Assembly (NCBI GenBank): GCA_016806645.1 | Contig: JACSYO010001855.1 | Span: 467,001 to 531,000 of the forward strand | Direction of reading: 5' to 3' | Source of the DNA: Ophiodon elongatus | Lineage: Eukaryota; Chordata; Actinopteri; Perciformes; Hexagrammidae | Length of the DNA: 64,000 bases | In this document: positions 13,470 through 25,266 of the stretch, one piece after another | Layout of the letters: every line of letters starts with the position of its first letter | Position numbering within the stretch: the first letter of the stretch is position 1 | Made by a program: the position numbers and the translations under genes | Notes under the pieces: generated by a model | Told to the model about the DNA's origin: nothing | The model's input: the letters and a program-made list of their open reading frames with translations, nothing else | Database searches by the model: none

Positions 13470-16088
13470 CTCATACCGTGAGTGTTCTTCCCAGGTTTAA
13501 ATGAGTTTCACATTTTGATGCTTGATTTCCAAGAAATTCAGTAGTAAAAACGTTTGTGCAATGCCAGACGTTACCAAGGCCGGCCAGTATGATTCAGTTG
13601 CAGAGCCTTGGCCGTTTCACACCTGCAGTTCTGAACCAGTTGGCTTACTTGTAAGGAAAGACTAAACTTCGAAGGCCAGAATGAGCCTGTGCCTCCTTTC
13701 ACCAACATAGTGAAAACATCAGTGTTATGTGTTCGTGTTACCTTCATTTACAACGAGAGTTGGGACAGTTCACTTTGATCAACAACCGGCTTAATGGTAA
13801 GTATATTCAAATACCATTTTTTTTATGAACACACTGACAAACAACATAATCCAGACAGAACAAACATTTTGTCCGGGGAACATTAGTTTACATCCTGCAG
13901 CAACTTTTTTTATTGGTCTACAAGTTCATGTGATATGTATTTTCCAGCGATAGAAGGCCATCTGAATATAGATACCCAGTAAATATGATGTCATGTTATA
14001 TTTCCTGACTTGTTGGAATGTGAGGATGGCCTTAATGCACTATTTAACCACTCGCAGCACAATGGATTATGGAATACTAGTGGCTACATGGAATAAACAA
14101 GGTGTCCTCCAGATTTGGACTAAAGGAGGCTCATTTCTCATCTGCTTGTGGAAGAAAAACTCAGGAAAAAAGTTATTTCTTTTTTTGTCAGACAAAAAAA
14201 ATATAAAAATTAAATGTGATGTTTTACAGTTATAAGCTCAATAGTATTTAATTTGAGTATTTAGTACAAAGCACCTCTGACACTATTTTTTTTTTTTTTT
14301 TTATTATGATACAATACATTTACATACAAATATGAAAGGTAAAACCGTAAAAACACATGAAAACAGCAGCTGATAAAAAGACCAAACTCAACCTAGAATA
14401 TGAAATGTCTGCCGTATCAACATTTCGATCTGTCTGTATCTTCAGGACTTATCTGTAGCACAGGTTCCGATAATATAAAGCCATGCTACACAAGCGGGAT
14501 TTTAAATAAACTGCCAGTTTAACATTATACTGTTTGACAAACTGTTCATAGCTTTAAAGTCATTGCCATTAATCAGGGGGATGAACTGGATGAATTATAA
14601 ATAATTTATACTATAATAATACATAAATGTTCTCTCATTTTAATTAAAATAGTGTCTGCTTTCAATAAAATACATAACAGAAACCTTTTGAAAAATGTGA
14701 CTGAAAATATAGTACTTAATTTTAGAAAAAGGAATTTAACTGACTTATCTTTGCCCTGCAGCTTTATTTTCAGTTCATTGAGGTGTGAAGTGATATCAAT
14801 ACAAAGTCTTGATATTATCTTCTTCTCATCTTTTAAAAAGAGAACATTGTGTGCAGGGACTTTATCTGTGGTTATTGAAACCACTTGTTTCAGCTCTATT
14901 CTCATCATTGTTGGACTGTGAATTAATGTCTAAGGATTCTGATCATATTGGGCTCTTAGATTGTTTATTTTCGGTGCCTTCATTTTGGATTTGAGTGGGT
15001 ATGTTTTCTCAAGAGTTGTGGTTTGTCTGGTAGTGATGCTTCACATTACTGTTTTTGATAATTGTCACGGTCTCTGAACACATGAGACACTGGTTTTGAA
15101 CAAACCAATGGGGGGAATGAAGATAAGAAGAAGTCTATCTATTCTTAGTTAAAGGCTTTGGTCTCGCTGTCCACACTTCTCTTTTTTGGTCACACCATGG
15201 GAGATACCTTCTCTATCTCACGTACTTCTAACCCGACTATTCGGTCTCTCGCCCCGTCTCTCTCTCTCCCTCGTGTGTGTATTTCTCAGTCAAGGCGCGA
15301 TGCTTCTCGGAATACACATATTTGGTTGGCTGAATAGCATAACATAGTCTTAAATTGTGCATTGTTTTTAACCTTCAATTTTGTCTCATTGTATAATCTC
15401 ATTTCAGAAAAACACTTTCAAAGTGCTAATTAAAACATGAGAAAAAATAGAACCATTTAACAAAAAACTTAAGAGTGCTGTCAAGTAAGACGTTAAAAGT
15501 CTATCTTATCTTTTCTTCAACAGATCATACCAGATGTAAGCAGATTAACAAGCGATCTATATGCAAAACAAAGTAATAAATGTATGATGAGGATTTTGTT
15601 GGCAATTCCATCAGGCCTTTCCTCATCAGCGTATGTCTTCAGATTGAGGGACATTAGCATAAACTAACAGCAAAAAAACAAAACAGGAAATGGTGTAATT
15701 ATTGTTGGGTGTTCATCAAATTATGGTACACTTTTCAGGTAAATTATAGATACTTGCTCAAAGACTTAAAAATCAAGAAACAAAAAGGCATAAGTCTACT
15801 CACTGGCTGATAGTTCAAGCATCACCTCTTCATTCACAACACTGTGGAGAAATAAAGTGAAGATTGGCTTTATAGAACAACTTTTATAGAGAATATAACA
15901 GTCATTGGGCTATTGAAAATGATTGAAGATATAGTAATCTATGAACATAATTTAGTAACCTCACTAAAGAAATCAGTTGCAACAATTGTCCATGTGCTGT
16001 AAATTAAACTAAACAACAAAAACTGCAAAACTAACAAGACACAATGTGACAGTCAAACTGATGCAGGCGGTGAGATGTAGAACGAGCT
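13470..16088. other. Intergenic region between convergent NEK7 and CD45-like copy A
   Basis: AT-rich DNA between the 3' ends of two convergent genes. It holds a poly(T) run at about 14,286-14,302. I looked on the minus strand for counterparts of the PTPRC cytoplasmic exons (juxtamembrane, wedge, PTP domain) and found none, which is why copy A appears to end at its membrane exon. Weak similarity to the DNA downstream of the PTPRC membrane exon continues for a few tens of bases below 16,088. Confidence 0.5.
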
Positions 16089-16198
16089 TTACTTTCGGCG
16101 CCTCAGAACGTAGAGCTTGTAGACCGCCACAACCACGACCACAGATAAGATGATAGCGATGATGACGAAGATGATCAGACGAGGATGAGCAATGATAG
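16089..16198 (-). CDS. Copy A membrane exon with immediate stop
   Basis: After a TTTTGCAG acceptor the exon encodes about 36 residues: a short Ile/Ala/His/Pro/Arg lead, an uncharged helix of roughly 21 residues ending in SVVVVVAVY, then KLYVLRRRK and TAA. The PTPRC counterpart at 60,842-60,950 shares the VYKxYxLxRRK end but differs at most other positions, far more than the exons next door. The last codons overlap a possible donor (AA|GTAAAG) in the same phase as PTPRC, but no downstream partner exon was found. The helix has no charged residue that would suggest pairing with ITAM adaptors. Confidence 0.75.
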
Positions 16199-19100
16199 CT
16201 GCAAAATGATGGTAATAACCGCAGAATATCAAAGTTGTGGCATATATAGTTTAAAATTAATAGTTGGGATGTGTGTACCGTCTGTCAAAGCAAAACGTGT
16301 CAAATGATTTAACTGAACAATGTGAGACAATGTTTGGTATTAATTTAAACAGCACATACAGGAAGTGGAAACAGATTCTCTCTTGGGGTTGCTTCTAAAT
16401 TTTTCATTGTGAGCAGTCACCTGGAAATACAAAAAAGAATCTCTTATTATTAGGAATTATAACATTTGAACAAAACGATGAATACAGATATAATAATCTT
16501 GTGAAACCAAAAATTAGGATTATGCAAACCTCCAGTTCATATGTCGTTGAGTAGCTTAGATCTTTGAATTCAAAAGAGCATTTGTCTTTGTTCTCCTTCT
16601 TCTCGACACCACGAAGATTTGCAACGTATTTCGTCTGAGGCCCATTAAATATTTTTCCATAAACACAAGTTACTATTATCACATTATTGTCTGCAACATG
16701 CCAGGTCAGTGAAGTAATATCTTCTGGTACTAAGAGAGTGAAGAAAAACAACATATTTTCCTTTAGCTACAACACATACTCACAGTCAAAGTGATGCTTA
16801 AGATAGTTTGCATAGCCGTTTTAACACTGATAAGCATCGTTATGTGTTCCTGTATCGGTTGTCCTGGTTGTAAGTAGTGATATAAAGACACAAATCATGT
16901 AAAGCAAATAATTATAATCTAATTTACAATTTAAAAATAAAAAAAGATCATGAAGTTAGTTATAATTTAGTTATTCAGTATTCTCGTATGTCTCTAAATG
17001 ATTGATGAGGAAGGCTTCTAATTCAACTTTTTGTCCCACACAGCTCTTCAGGAAGTTGTGTGAGGAATCTGTAAGTCTGACTTCACATGTGTCATATTTT
17101 TTCAGCTATCCTGAAATGCAAACTGTAGATGTTAAAGTAGGAAACAAATTAATTAAGAGATGATATAAGTAACAAGACACATAAGTAAATGGAATAACAT
17201 GTACATTACATAAAAAAAAGTTGTTTTTTGTTTAAAAATCCATTACTTAAAGACAGGATTTAATTAAGTAATGTAAATGTTATTAGTTTTTTTATAGTTG
17301 TACTAATTAATTGGAATGTATATGTCTATAATTCTAGTCAATAATTACTGCGGTATCAAACTCCAGCCTCTGCTCACCACCTGTGATAAATAAACAGGTC
17401 AGAACTGACTGAAGCTGAATAACAATAATGGATAGAACAATTTGCCTGAGAAATATTATTACTGAAAGCGTAATAAATAAATAGTCTGTCATTTTTCTTT
17501 TCGACACTTACTTCCAATCTCAGTCATGAGTTTCACTGGGGTTGGGTTAGGTTTAGTTAGTTGGGTAACATCCACTTTGTTGTATTTGGTTCGGACTTCA
17601 CAGAAATAGTTGGTGTGTGGTGCCAGTCCTTCAATATTACATGTTCCTCTTGATGGATTCGCGTTAGCTGCAACTGGAACTGAAACCGCAACATAGTTTC
17701 ATTAGTTTGGTTGTGTTTGATTAAACAACAAGGCGAGAAAAACAGAATAACAGAAATATACAACAGCAGATTGTTTTGTTGGTCAAGTTACCCATAAAGA
17801 GACAAGAAAATGGATATCAGTCAATCAATCAATTAATATCATCCATGTGTCTTTGGTAGATCACCAACTCTGGTCCTTCAAGCTAAAACTTGAGTATACA
17901 TTTTGTGCTATTAGGCAAACAGAAATGTAATAACATTGAGCTAAGTTGTTTTTTATGTTTCAATGTTATTTCTGTTTCAAACTTCATGTCCATTTGTGAA
18001 TCTTCACCAAACTGTGACTTGTTATATCATCTCAGGTGTTTTACACCTACGATCTCTCAGCGTGCTCAAGTGTTAGCATGAAGCACTGATTCAAATGTCC
18101 ACAGTATGTTTCACTATTTAGGTAAACGGACAAATAAAATGATCTCCAAAGACTTCCAAAAGTACATTCCTGTAAAATGCATCAAATGATAACAGGGTTA
18201 CTCTAAATACTTTTACTTACTTCTGTGTTTATGACTGAAGGGAGAACAACTGCAGCCATAAGAAAGGTTCGTAAGATCAGGAAGTACACTTCCACACTTC
18301 TGACTGGTTGTGTTCCAACTCAACTGAATTGAGGTATTGGTGGCAGTTGTCTTTGTTAGGACTATTTTGAGATCTGTTGGAACACATCAGACATCTGTAA
18401 CACTGAACTGAACATCTGGAGCTGTTCCTTTCTCCAAAGTCATCTTAGGATACAAGTTCTTATCATTGTACGGAGGAGAGGTGAATATTAACATACCACA
18501 GTCAATCCTGAACTTGACAGGAGTCGTGTGATTTACGGTGACATTGTTGACTTTGATCTGACCAGTACAGCTGTAGTCTGTGAAGGGCTCCAGCTCAGAC
18601 AGTTTCTTGGGGTTGGGTTCATTGACTTCATTGACTTCTGTGGAGACACAAGGATGACAGCTTTTCTTCAATAGCTGGTATTTGTATCTTGGTACCAATA
18701 AGTGCTTTGACTCAAATGTGAACACATCCACTGCAAATGAATACATATTCTATTTACAGAGTGCACAAAGCAATAGCTTGACTTTCTCTTAGTAAAATGT
18801 GTTACTACAGGTTGAGCATCTACTGTGACAAATGGTCTCTATTTATTTCCATGTAAATCCATTCCTAATGTTGTTGACAGACAAAGTCTCTTTACCGCTA
18901 GTCTTTCCACTTACTCTGACAGGTGTAATCAATGGTGAGATTGTTGCAGTTTGGAGGTAATCTTTGTTCTATTTCCACAGGAAATTTAGTTGAAACAATC
19001 TGCTTTATTTCACTTGGATCTAAGAAATATGTAGAAAAGAAAGAAAACAGCACAGACATTAAACATGATGACACAAGGTCGACACCACATGCAATTCAAA

Positions 19101-22100
19101 ACACACGAGGACTCTACTGTACATACCAAGAGGGATGAGTTTGTTGAGGCTAAAGAAAGGCCCACAATTTTCTGAAGTGAAGGTTGTAGTTAAATTTGTG
19201 CATATGTCATTGTAACCAGGTTTGATGCAGAACTCCTTAATGTCACTTTTGCATGGCTCAGCTGAAATATTATTTGATGGTGACAGTGAAGAGCTGATGT
19301 CCCAGTCACTCTGGTAACAAACATATCCAGACATGCAGCTGCCATCTTTAACGTCATCTTGAGCTGAAATACACAAGTGAAATAATCTGCACACATCCCT
19401 CTGTTTGTCTCATTTCATAGATGAAAAGAAAATACAATGAAATGCAGCCGAATGAATTGTTTTTACTCACTCATTTTCAGTGTCGTAATTTCAGTTTCAC
19501 AAGGTTTTTCTTTGCCAGCACTATCGATAAATGTCAACTTATATTCAGTACAGGGCTTCAGGTGTTTGATTTCATGAGAGCTTTGACTGAAGGACTGAAT
19601 GATGGGTTTGCCCGGTTGGCCCTTTTCTTCGATGCTGATGGTGTAGCTGGTAGAGTTGGTAGAGTTGGTAGACTTACTCAACATGTCAACCCAGAAGCCA
19701 AACTTGATGGCCGTCACATTGTGAGAACCTGAACACAAAATCAACAGAGTTATAAAATCTGTTAATACAAACCACCTGATGACATATTTTAATCTCAGAC
19801 AGTTTGTTTATGTAGATGTTGGAAAACAATATAATTAGTGGTTTGTCAAAAATAAATGTAAAGATGAAAAGTATTGTGTCTTGAAAAATATTACTGATAC
19901 TCACACTGTTGAGGTCCTTGTGTGGTGGATGGAGGGGCTTGTGTGGTGGTTGGAGTGGCTTGTGTCATGGCTGGAGAACACAGTCAGAGGAGATTAGAAA
20001 AGGAAAGAACCAAATATTAACATATGATTATAAAACTTTGAAACCTCCGAATCAACTTGCAAGTGAAGCAAGTTTGACTATTTCATTAACTTCTAAGAAT
20101 CCATTCTTTAGCAGTGCTAGTAACTGCTGTCTATACTTATATAAATAACTGGTTTATCACAGTCATCGACAAGACAAATGGAGGGCATGTAAGGAGAAAA
20201 ATCCAACCTGTGGTTGAAGGTGAGGTGATTGGAGGTGAAGTCTGGTTTTGATTGGTGTTATTGGTTTTGGGTGAGGGAGAGGTGCTTGCAGGAGGAGCAG
20301 AGGTGGCTGTAAGATGGAGAGCATGCTGGAGTTCACCTTCAAGTAGAAATACTTTACTGTCTAACAGTAAAGTCTGACTAACAGTCTTACCTAACATAAT
20401 ACATATACCAGCAATATCATGCTGAATGCAACACTCATTTTCCCAATAAAACTGAGGCGGAATACATTACCAGTCACGTTGGTTAAATTGAGCTCTGTAT
20501 TTTGGGAGTTTGAGGTGATGGTTGGTGTGGTGAGTGGAGGTTTGGGGGCAGTTGTTGAGGTGCCTGAAGGGTTCATAAATTACAATAGACTCACTTTGCA
20601 GGCACTTCAGACAGGGAAGCAAAATCCACAAATGCATTTAATGGGGTGAGCATACCTTAATCAATATAATAAGCACAAACACTATGTACCCTCACTGGAG
20701 TATTTTTCCATAGTTTGAGGGTCTAAATTTACACTCCAAAAAGTATAGATACTTTGCAGTCAGTCATTTTAGCTTTAGCTCAGCTTAAAATCAGACCAAA
20801 TAAGGGGAGACTTAAATACTAGATAACACCTTGGAACTTCCCAATTTGATTACTTACATTAAGATAATTAATTTTGAAATACAAATGTAATACAATAAAT
20901 TTTCTGAAATGTTATGTATGAATATGCAAATTCTGCATTATGTTATTAAATGATATGATAATTTGGATACATTTCCAGAACAGTAATCTGAACATTTGAT
21001 AAAGCCTGGCTAAAAATTCTTCTTTTATTTTATCATCATATTTTTGGAATTTGGGATATATATTCTTTTCACCCCATATCAAGTTTTCTAAAATTATGCA
21101 ATGGGGCATTATCTAATGCTAAATTTTGCTAAATTTAGGAGACATCTACAGACCCAAATAGACAAATTGTAGTAAAATATACACCTCAATTTTCTTTCCA
21201 CGAGTCTGAAAGAGAACCTAGAAGCAAAATAGCCCAGAATGTCAAAATTATAGAGTGCATGCAAAACGATGTTAAGACACCTTAAGACCAGAAAAGGAAA
21301 TATACATGTGAGTAAATTAGACCTGAAGAGAGACTTTTCTTTCCATTGCTCCACCGTAAGCATTCTGAATGCCACACTACTTCCTGCACTGGGTTTAAAT
21401 GAAAATTGCCATTGCAGATTAGTTGCATATTGTATACAAGCGTTTCATACTGCTTTGGCAAAGCAAAATGTTCTGAGCTGAGCACATACTGGAATATACT
21501 TTCATGTTTTGTATATAAATAACTGTCTGTAGGTAACTGTGGCCCCACATTCCTACAATAAGGGGTTGCTATCTGATACTGATAGTTTACTTTGGAACTG
21601 TTTGTGGGTGTCTGCCATTAAAACCTGAGTCAGGTCACTTAAATTGAGGTGAATGTCAAGCAAACTTAACAAGAGTGAGAAGATATATTTCAGCTACACA
21701 TTATGCATAGAGCACATTATTTCCATTATCAGACCAAATTAATTTCATAAAATTCTGCTGGCTTTGGTGCTGTACAGATAAGACTAAGAGGTATTGCACA
21801 AAGTATAGCTGGTGGCAAAAAAAAAAGAAACAAACCACGATTTCCTGCTTCGCACTAAAACCGCTCCATATTTGCTCAATTAGTTTCAGTTTGCACAGAT
21901 CACCAACTCATATTAAAGCACAAATGGACTTTCTCTCTTATATGCTCTTTCTTAGTTACTAGAAATGACAACGTCACCTAATATTATTTCTGCAATTTTA
22001 TCGGCATCATTAAAATGACAGGGGAAGGGGGTGACCACCGAGTCGATTATCCAAAATAAAATTCTCGGATTCGAGTGGTTTGCTAAAATTAAGTTGGAGA

Positions 22101-23448
22101 AGAAGGAAGTTCTTGCTTCTTTAACTGCCTAAGTCCTCATTACATGTTTTCTAATCTCAAAACATACATGTAAACCTCTTTTTTCTTTTTTTCTTCTCTT
22201 CAATTCCTGGGTGGATTCGTTTAGCCAGGGCTGGGGTGTTCTATTTGACCTTTTGTCTTCCACGGGGGGCAACAGAGTCCAGGACGGTCTGACAGGTGTG
22301 GATAAAAAGGGAGACCAGCTCCACTAAGTTAAAATGAGGATTAAAGGCAGTTAAAAAAGCAGTGGTAAAAAGCTGAGAAAACTTGCTTGCAGACATAGTT
22401 GAAAACCCGGCAGCGGACAGGTGAAGTGTGAATAACTGGTAGAGGATGGAATAAAACCACATTGAATAAAACCGCTTTGTGATCAGATACACAGATATTC
22501 TTAGTCTGAAAGTTGTCAGGGCTGAGACCACTGTAAATAACCAGGTCGAGGGTGTGACCCTTTGAGTGTGTGGGCTCCTCTATAGCCTGAGTGAGGTTAA
22601 ACAATTCCAGGGTATCCATAAAATCAGTGACAAACGTCTGTTTCTTTGGCCCATTTAATTTGGCCAAAGCTGGCCCAGATCTAGCTGTTACAAACACAGG
22701 CCTATTCTGGCTGAGACACGGAAGCCGGATTAATCGGCAGCCAGCACTTCAACAGGTTCTGGCCCGTTGAGGGTTACCATATCCTAGCTGAGACATGGTA
22801 AGTAAGTAAGTAAAAAAAAAGAATTATATTGCGCTTTTCATAGACATAAATCACAAAGTTCTGAACAGGAGCGGTATTTCAGACCAGAAGAAAACATAAA
22901 TAACACAAGGTGACCATACAATGGCCCCACTAATTTGGGGCGACTGTGTCTAAGTGGTGAGCGGGGTTATCCTTCGATCAGAGGATCGGCGGTTCGATTC
23001 CCCGGCTACGCTAGCCCACGTCGATGTGTCCTTGGGCAAGATACTTAACCCCAAATGTCTCCCGTAGCTGTGCCTACGGTGTGTGAATGTGTATGAATGT
23101 TATCTACTCCTAATGGACAGGTGGGACCTTAGCCACTGTCACCAGTGTATGAATGGGTGAATGACATCATGTAGTGTTAAAGCGCTTTGAGTGGTCAGAA
23201 GACTAGAAAAGTGCTATACAAGTACAGGTCCATTTACCATTTAATTTACAAGATCAGTTTTTAAAACATAGAAAAGTATTTTTTATTCTTCGAGAATACT
23301 TTCAGATAACAGACACAAGGACAAAACGTTAAAACACCAATGCTTTTCCTTTCCTTCATGAAGAAGATGAAGATGGTTACTTACAGTTGGCTAAGCTGAT
23401 GATCCCTGCCCAGAGCAGCAGGATCTTGAGACCACAGAGACCTGCCAT
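16089..23448 (-). CDS. Tailless CD45-like membrane receptor (copy A)
   Basis: This spliced gene model on the minus strand has coding exons (high to low coordinate) 23448-23385, 20306-20208, 19970-19905, 19728-19471, 19363-19127, 19019-18915, 18730-18497, 18373-18221, 17679-17512, 16729-16530, 16420-16360 and 16198-16089. They total 1755 nt, an open frame of 584 codons plus TAA, with phase kept at every junction. It encodes a signal peptide, mucin-like Thr/Pro segments, a Cys-containing first domain, further fibronectin-like domains, one membrane helix and a short RRRK tail. There is no phosphatase domain. The ectodomain exons are almost identical to the true PTPRC at 50,867-60,680. The counterpart of PTPRC exon 2 is deleted and exon 3 is truncated; since these exons are all phase 1, skipping them keeps frame. 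Function is unknown; a decoy or ligand-sharing form of CD45 is inference. It could also be an unexpressed duplicate. Confidence 0.68.
16360..19728 (-). other. Copy A ectodomain exon block (fibronectin-like domains)
   Basis: Eight exons encode the folded part of the receptor. The first (19728-19471) carries the CSHNVTAIKFGF start, repeated N-S-T glycosylation sequons and the CTEYKL motif typical of a CD45 domain. Later exons bring paired cysteines and further sequons. Every exon boundary and splice site mirrors PTPRC 57,312-60,680 with the constant relation A = 77,040 - C, meaning no net indel over more than 4 kb. Visible protein differences are single substitutions, for example Ser for Asn in the N-S-T run and Asn for Ser before NVTVNHT. 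Confidence 0.85.
19905..20306 (-). other. Copy A mucin-like exons
   Basis: Two phase-1 exons, 20306-20208 and 19970-19905, encode Thr/Ser/Pro-rich segments (TSAPPASTSPSPK and ATPTTTQAPPSTTQGPQQ). They correspond to PTPRC exons 56,734-56,832 and 57,070-57,135. In CD45 such N-terminal exons are O-glycosylated and alternatively spliced (established knowledge). Symmetric phases allow any of them to be skipped without a frameshift. Confidence 0.75.
20471..20568 (-). pseudogene. Copy A remnant of mucin exon 3 (acceptor deleted)
   Basis: The 3' part of the PTPRC exon at 56,354-56,569 is present with its GTAATG donor, but the 5' part and the genuine acceptor are missing. The sequence jumps from the counterpart of 56,472 straight to that of 55,702, a deletion of about 770 bp with two extra bases at the join. 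A TTCAG just before GCACCTCAAC could act as a cryptic acceptor in either copy, but I did not include it in the gene model. Confidence 0.65.
22241..22800 (-). mobile_element. Non-LTR retrotransposon (LINE) endonuclease fragment
   Basis: Minus-strand translation gives a run containing FMDTLELFNLTQAIEEPTHS followed by GHTLDLVIYSGL and VSDHKAVLF. These are the usual closing motifs of apurinic-like endonuclease domains in fish LINEs (HTLDLV and SDH with the catalytic Asp-His pair). The fragment is short, frameshifted and lacks reverse transcriptase. It lies in the first intron of copy A, where the PTPRC arm has unrelated sequence. Confidence 0.65.
22937..23241 (+). mobile_element. tRNA-derived SINE
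   Basis: The head resembles a tRNA promoter, with an A-box-like GTGTCTAAGTGGTGAGCGG and a B box GGCGGTTCGATTCCC at about 22,988. The body has a CTTGGGCAAGATACTTAACCC segment, and the tail runs AAGCGCTTTGAGTGGTCAGA to a TACAAGTACAGGTCCATTTA end. This arrangement is common in fish SINEs. It is inserted in copy A intron 1 and is not at the matching place in PTPRC. The same tail recurs at 29,250-29,304. Confidence 0.75.
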
Positions 23449-23494
23449 ATCCAGGAGTTAGGGTGTGTACGGCTACACACCATGCAGTACAGTC
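23385..23494 (-). CDS. Copy A signal-peptide exon
   Basis: After a TCCCCTCTAG acceptor the exon has 46 nt of 5' UTR, then ATG (23,448-23,446) opening MAGLCGLKILLLWAGIISLA, a typical signal peptide with a Leu/Ile core. It ends at a GTAAGT donor in phase 1. The coding sequence equals that of the PTPRC exon at 50,821-50,930. An acceptor upstream of the start means at least one untranslated 5' exon is expected; I could not place it. Confidence 0.85.
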
Positions 23495-23904
23495 CTAGAG
23501 GGGACCAACAGCAGCTTCCTGGACTTAAACCTCACCTCTGGTTTCACCGCCGGTGATGACACACCAAGAGAGCCTGCCTTTACCTTAATGTTTGGTGACA
23601 GGAAGCCTTATTTCAGCTAATCCACCAAGAACAGGAAGTCTTTGCTCATCCAATCATTACTTGCTTCTGCTCAAGTGTGAAATCCCTCTGATGAAAAGAC
23701 AGAGTGAGATTTAGCTTTAGGTGAAGCCTTTATTTTATTCAAATATTGTGTTTTGACATATTAGGCTTTTAGATTCATGCTTAATACATGACTGTTATCA
23801 AATTCACAGTTTAACTCCATATCAACAGACAGAGAAATGAAAGGAAATGCTGATGTTAAGACACATTGAGGCTTCCATGTTACTGTTTTCTGTCTATTTG
23901 GCTT

Positions 23905-23912
23905 CTGTTAGA
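23905..23912. repeat. hAT target-site duplication, left copy
   Basis: CTGTTAGA here pairs with CTGTTTGA at 25,267-25,274, one mismatch in 8 bp. The PTPRC arm (near 50,257-50,264, reverse complement) has a single CTGTTTGA and no element, so it represents the unoccupied site. Confidence 0.75.
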
Positions 23913-25266
23913 TCAGTGGTTCTCAACTGGTCTGGCTGTGGGACCCACCATCACCTCTTAATGACAAGCCTCGACCCAAATCGAGGAACATTTTCAACTA
24001 ATCAAATTTATTTAATGAAATGATGGTGCAGTTTGAACCTGAGATAGTACAGAATATGTATGCCAACACAAAAACAAGTTTAATGATAAACCAAAACGAC
24101 CAGCTGGTGGCGATGCTAGAGAGGGAACTATTGTACACATGTCCCAGCTGAGGCCCACTGAACTCAAGTACAAGTCCACGGAGCTGAAAATGTCCTCTGC
24201 AGTCGTAGTAGTCGGGAGCTCTCTTGTGCAGAGAAATTGTTCCTGTAAGTCCCCGTCCCACGCATGTTTCACGTAAACGAGTAGCACTGCTTTATTTGTT
24301 ATGTCTGTAGATTCGTCCATTTGTAATGCAAAATGACCATTTGCCTTAATTCGAGCTGTGGTCTGTTGTTCAATGTCATCCAACGTGTCTTAAATTCGCC
24401 TGATTATAGTGTCATTTGACAGAGGTATAGTTTTCAGTTTATCCGCTGCGGATTGATCCAACATCTCTCTCACCATGTCCATGGCTGCAGGTAAGATGAG
24501 GTCCTCTGCAATGGTGTGGGGCTTCATTAATTTAGCAATACGATGTGCCACCTGGTAAGATGCACGGAGTGCCTGTTCTTGCTTCGAGCACGAAGAAGTA
24601 AGACACTTTTGTGATGTCCTCAGGTCTTGAAGTCTTCTTTGAAAGTACTCCACAGGTCTATCTTTGAGAGAGATATCTTTCGCGGGTCATGGTGTTCTTC
24701 TGTGCTGTAAAATGGCGGGGGTACGTGAAGATTTAAAAATATATATATTTAAAATTAGCATTGATTCAAAAATCCTTTCAAAATATTTATTTAATACATT
24801 TTCAATACAATATAAGTGTAAGTTCAGAAGTTGAATTTTATATTCAGTAGGCTATTCAATTTCATTATCCTCAAAACCCAGCCTCCCCCATATCAGGATG
24901 GTTTGACCCAACCTGGCACGCGCCACCTGTCATCGCCTGTCAATCACCGCCACCTTGAAAAACTCAAACAACAAGTGGCTGAAACGTAGCAGCAATGCTG
25001 CTGAAAACATGGAGGGACACGTGCAAAACAAGTCGAAACCAGAGCCGGCAAAAAAGTGTGAATAGACGACACTCCGCTGCATAAAAAAATAAAAAAAATA
25101 AAAATATTTGAATCCAATTTGTTTTTGCCCAGGCAAAGGCCCGTGAAAACGGGTCCGCGACCCACCGCAGGCCTGTAAGCTTAAGAACAGGGAGGAGTCA
25201 TCGAGAAAGAAGAGGAGCTCTGAGAAGTTTCTGGTGGGTCGCGACCCCCACCAGTTGAGAATCACT
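23913..25266 (-). mobile_element. hAT-family DNA transposon, degenerate
   Basis: The element has terminal inverted repeats TCAGTGGTTCTCAACTGG and, inverted at the other end, AGTGATTCTCAACTGG, with 8-bp target duplications. It is about 1354 bp. Inside, on the minus strand, are transposase pieces of the ZBED/GTF2IRD2-like hAT type. Near its far end it holds a perfect 65-bp inverted copy of the adjacent host flank (25,167-25,231 against 25,335-25,399). Confidence 0.85.
24012..24653 (-). pseudogene. hAT transposase fragment
   Basis: Two pieces lie in the same minus-strand frame separated by one TAA: about 87 residues containing KQEQALRASYQVAHRIAKLM and MKPHTIAEDLI, then about 120 residues containing DDIEQQTTARIKANGHFALQ followed by the MDEST motif. 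MDEST holds the first catalytic Asp of hAT transposases. The N-terminal BED finger and the C-terminal dimerisation region are missing. The in-frame stop and truncation indicate an inactive copy. Confidence 0.8.

Noticed and set aside
20908..21548. Short frames duplicated in both arms (for example at 21,282-21,548 and 54,725-54,991)
   Set aside because: They are intron 1-2 sequence of the CD45 copies; their conservation comes from the arm-to-arm identity, not from coding constraint.
22937..23010. Possible tRNA gene
   Set aside because: A and B boxes are present, but the sequence continues into a SINE body and tail that recurs at 29,250-29,304 and no clean cloverleaf is visible.
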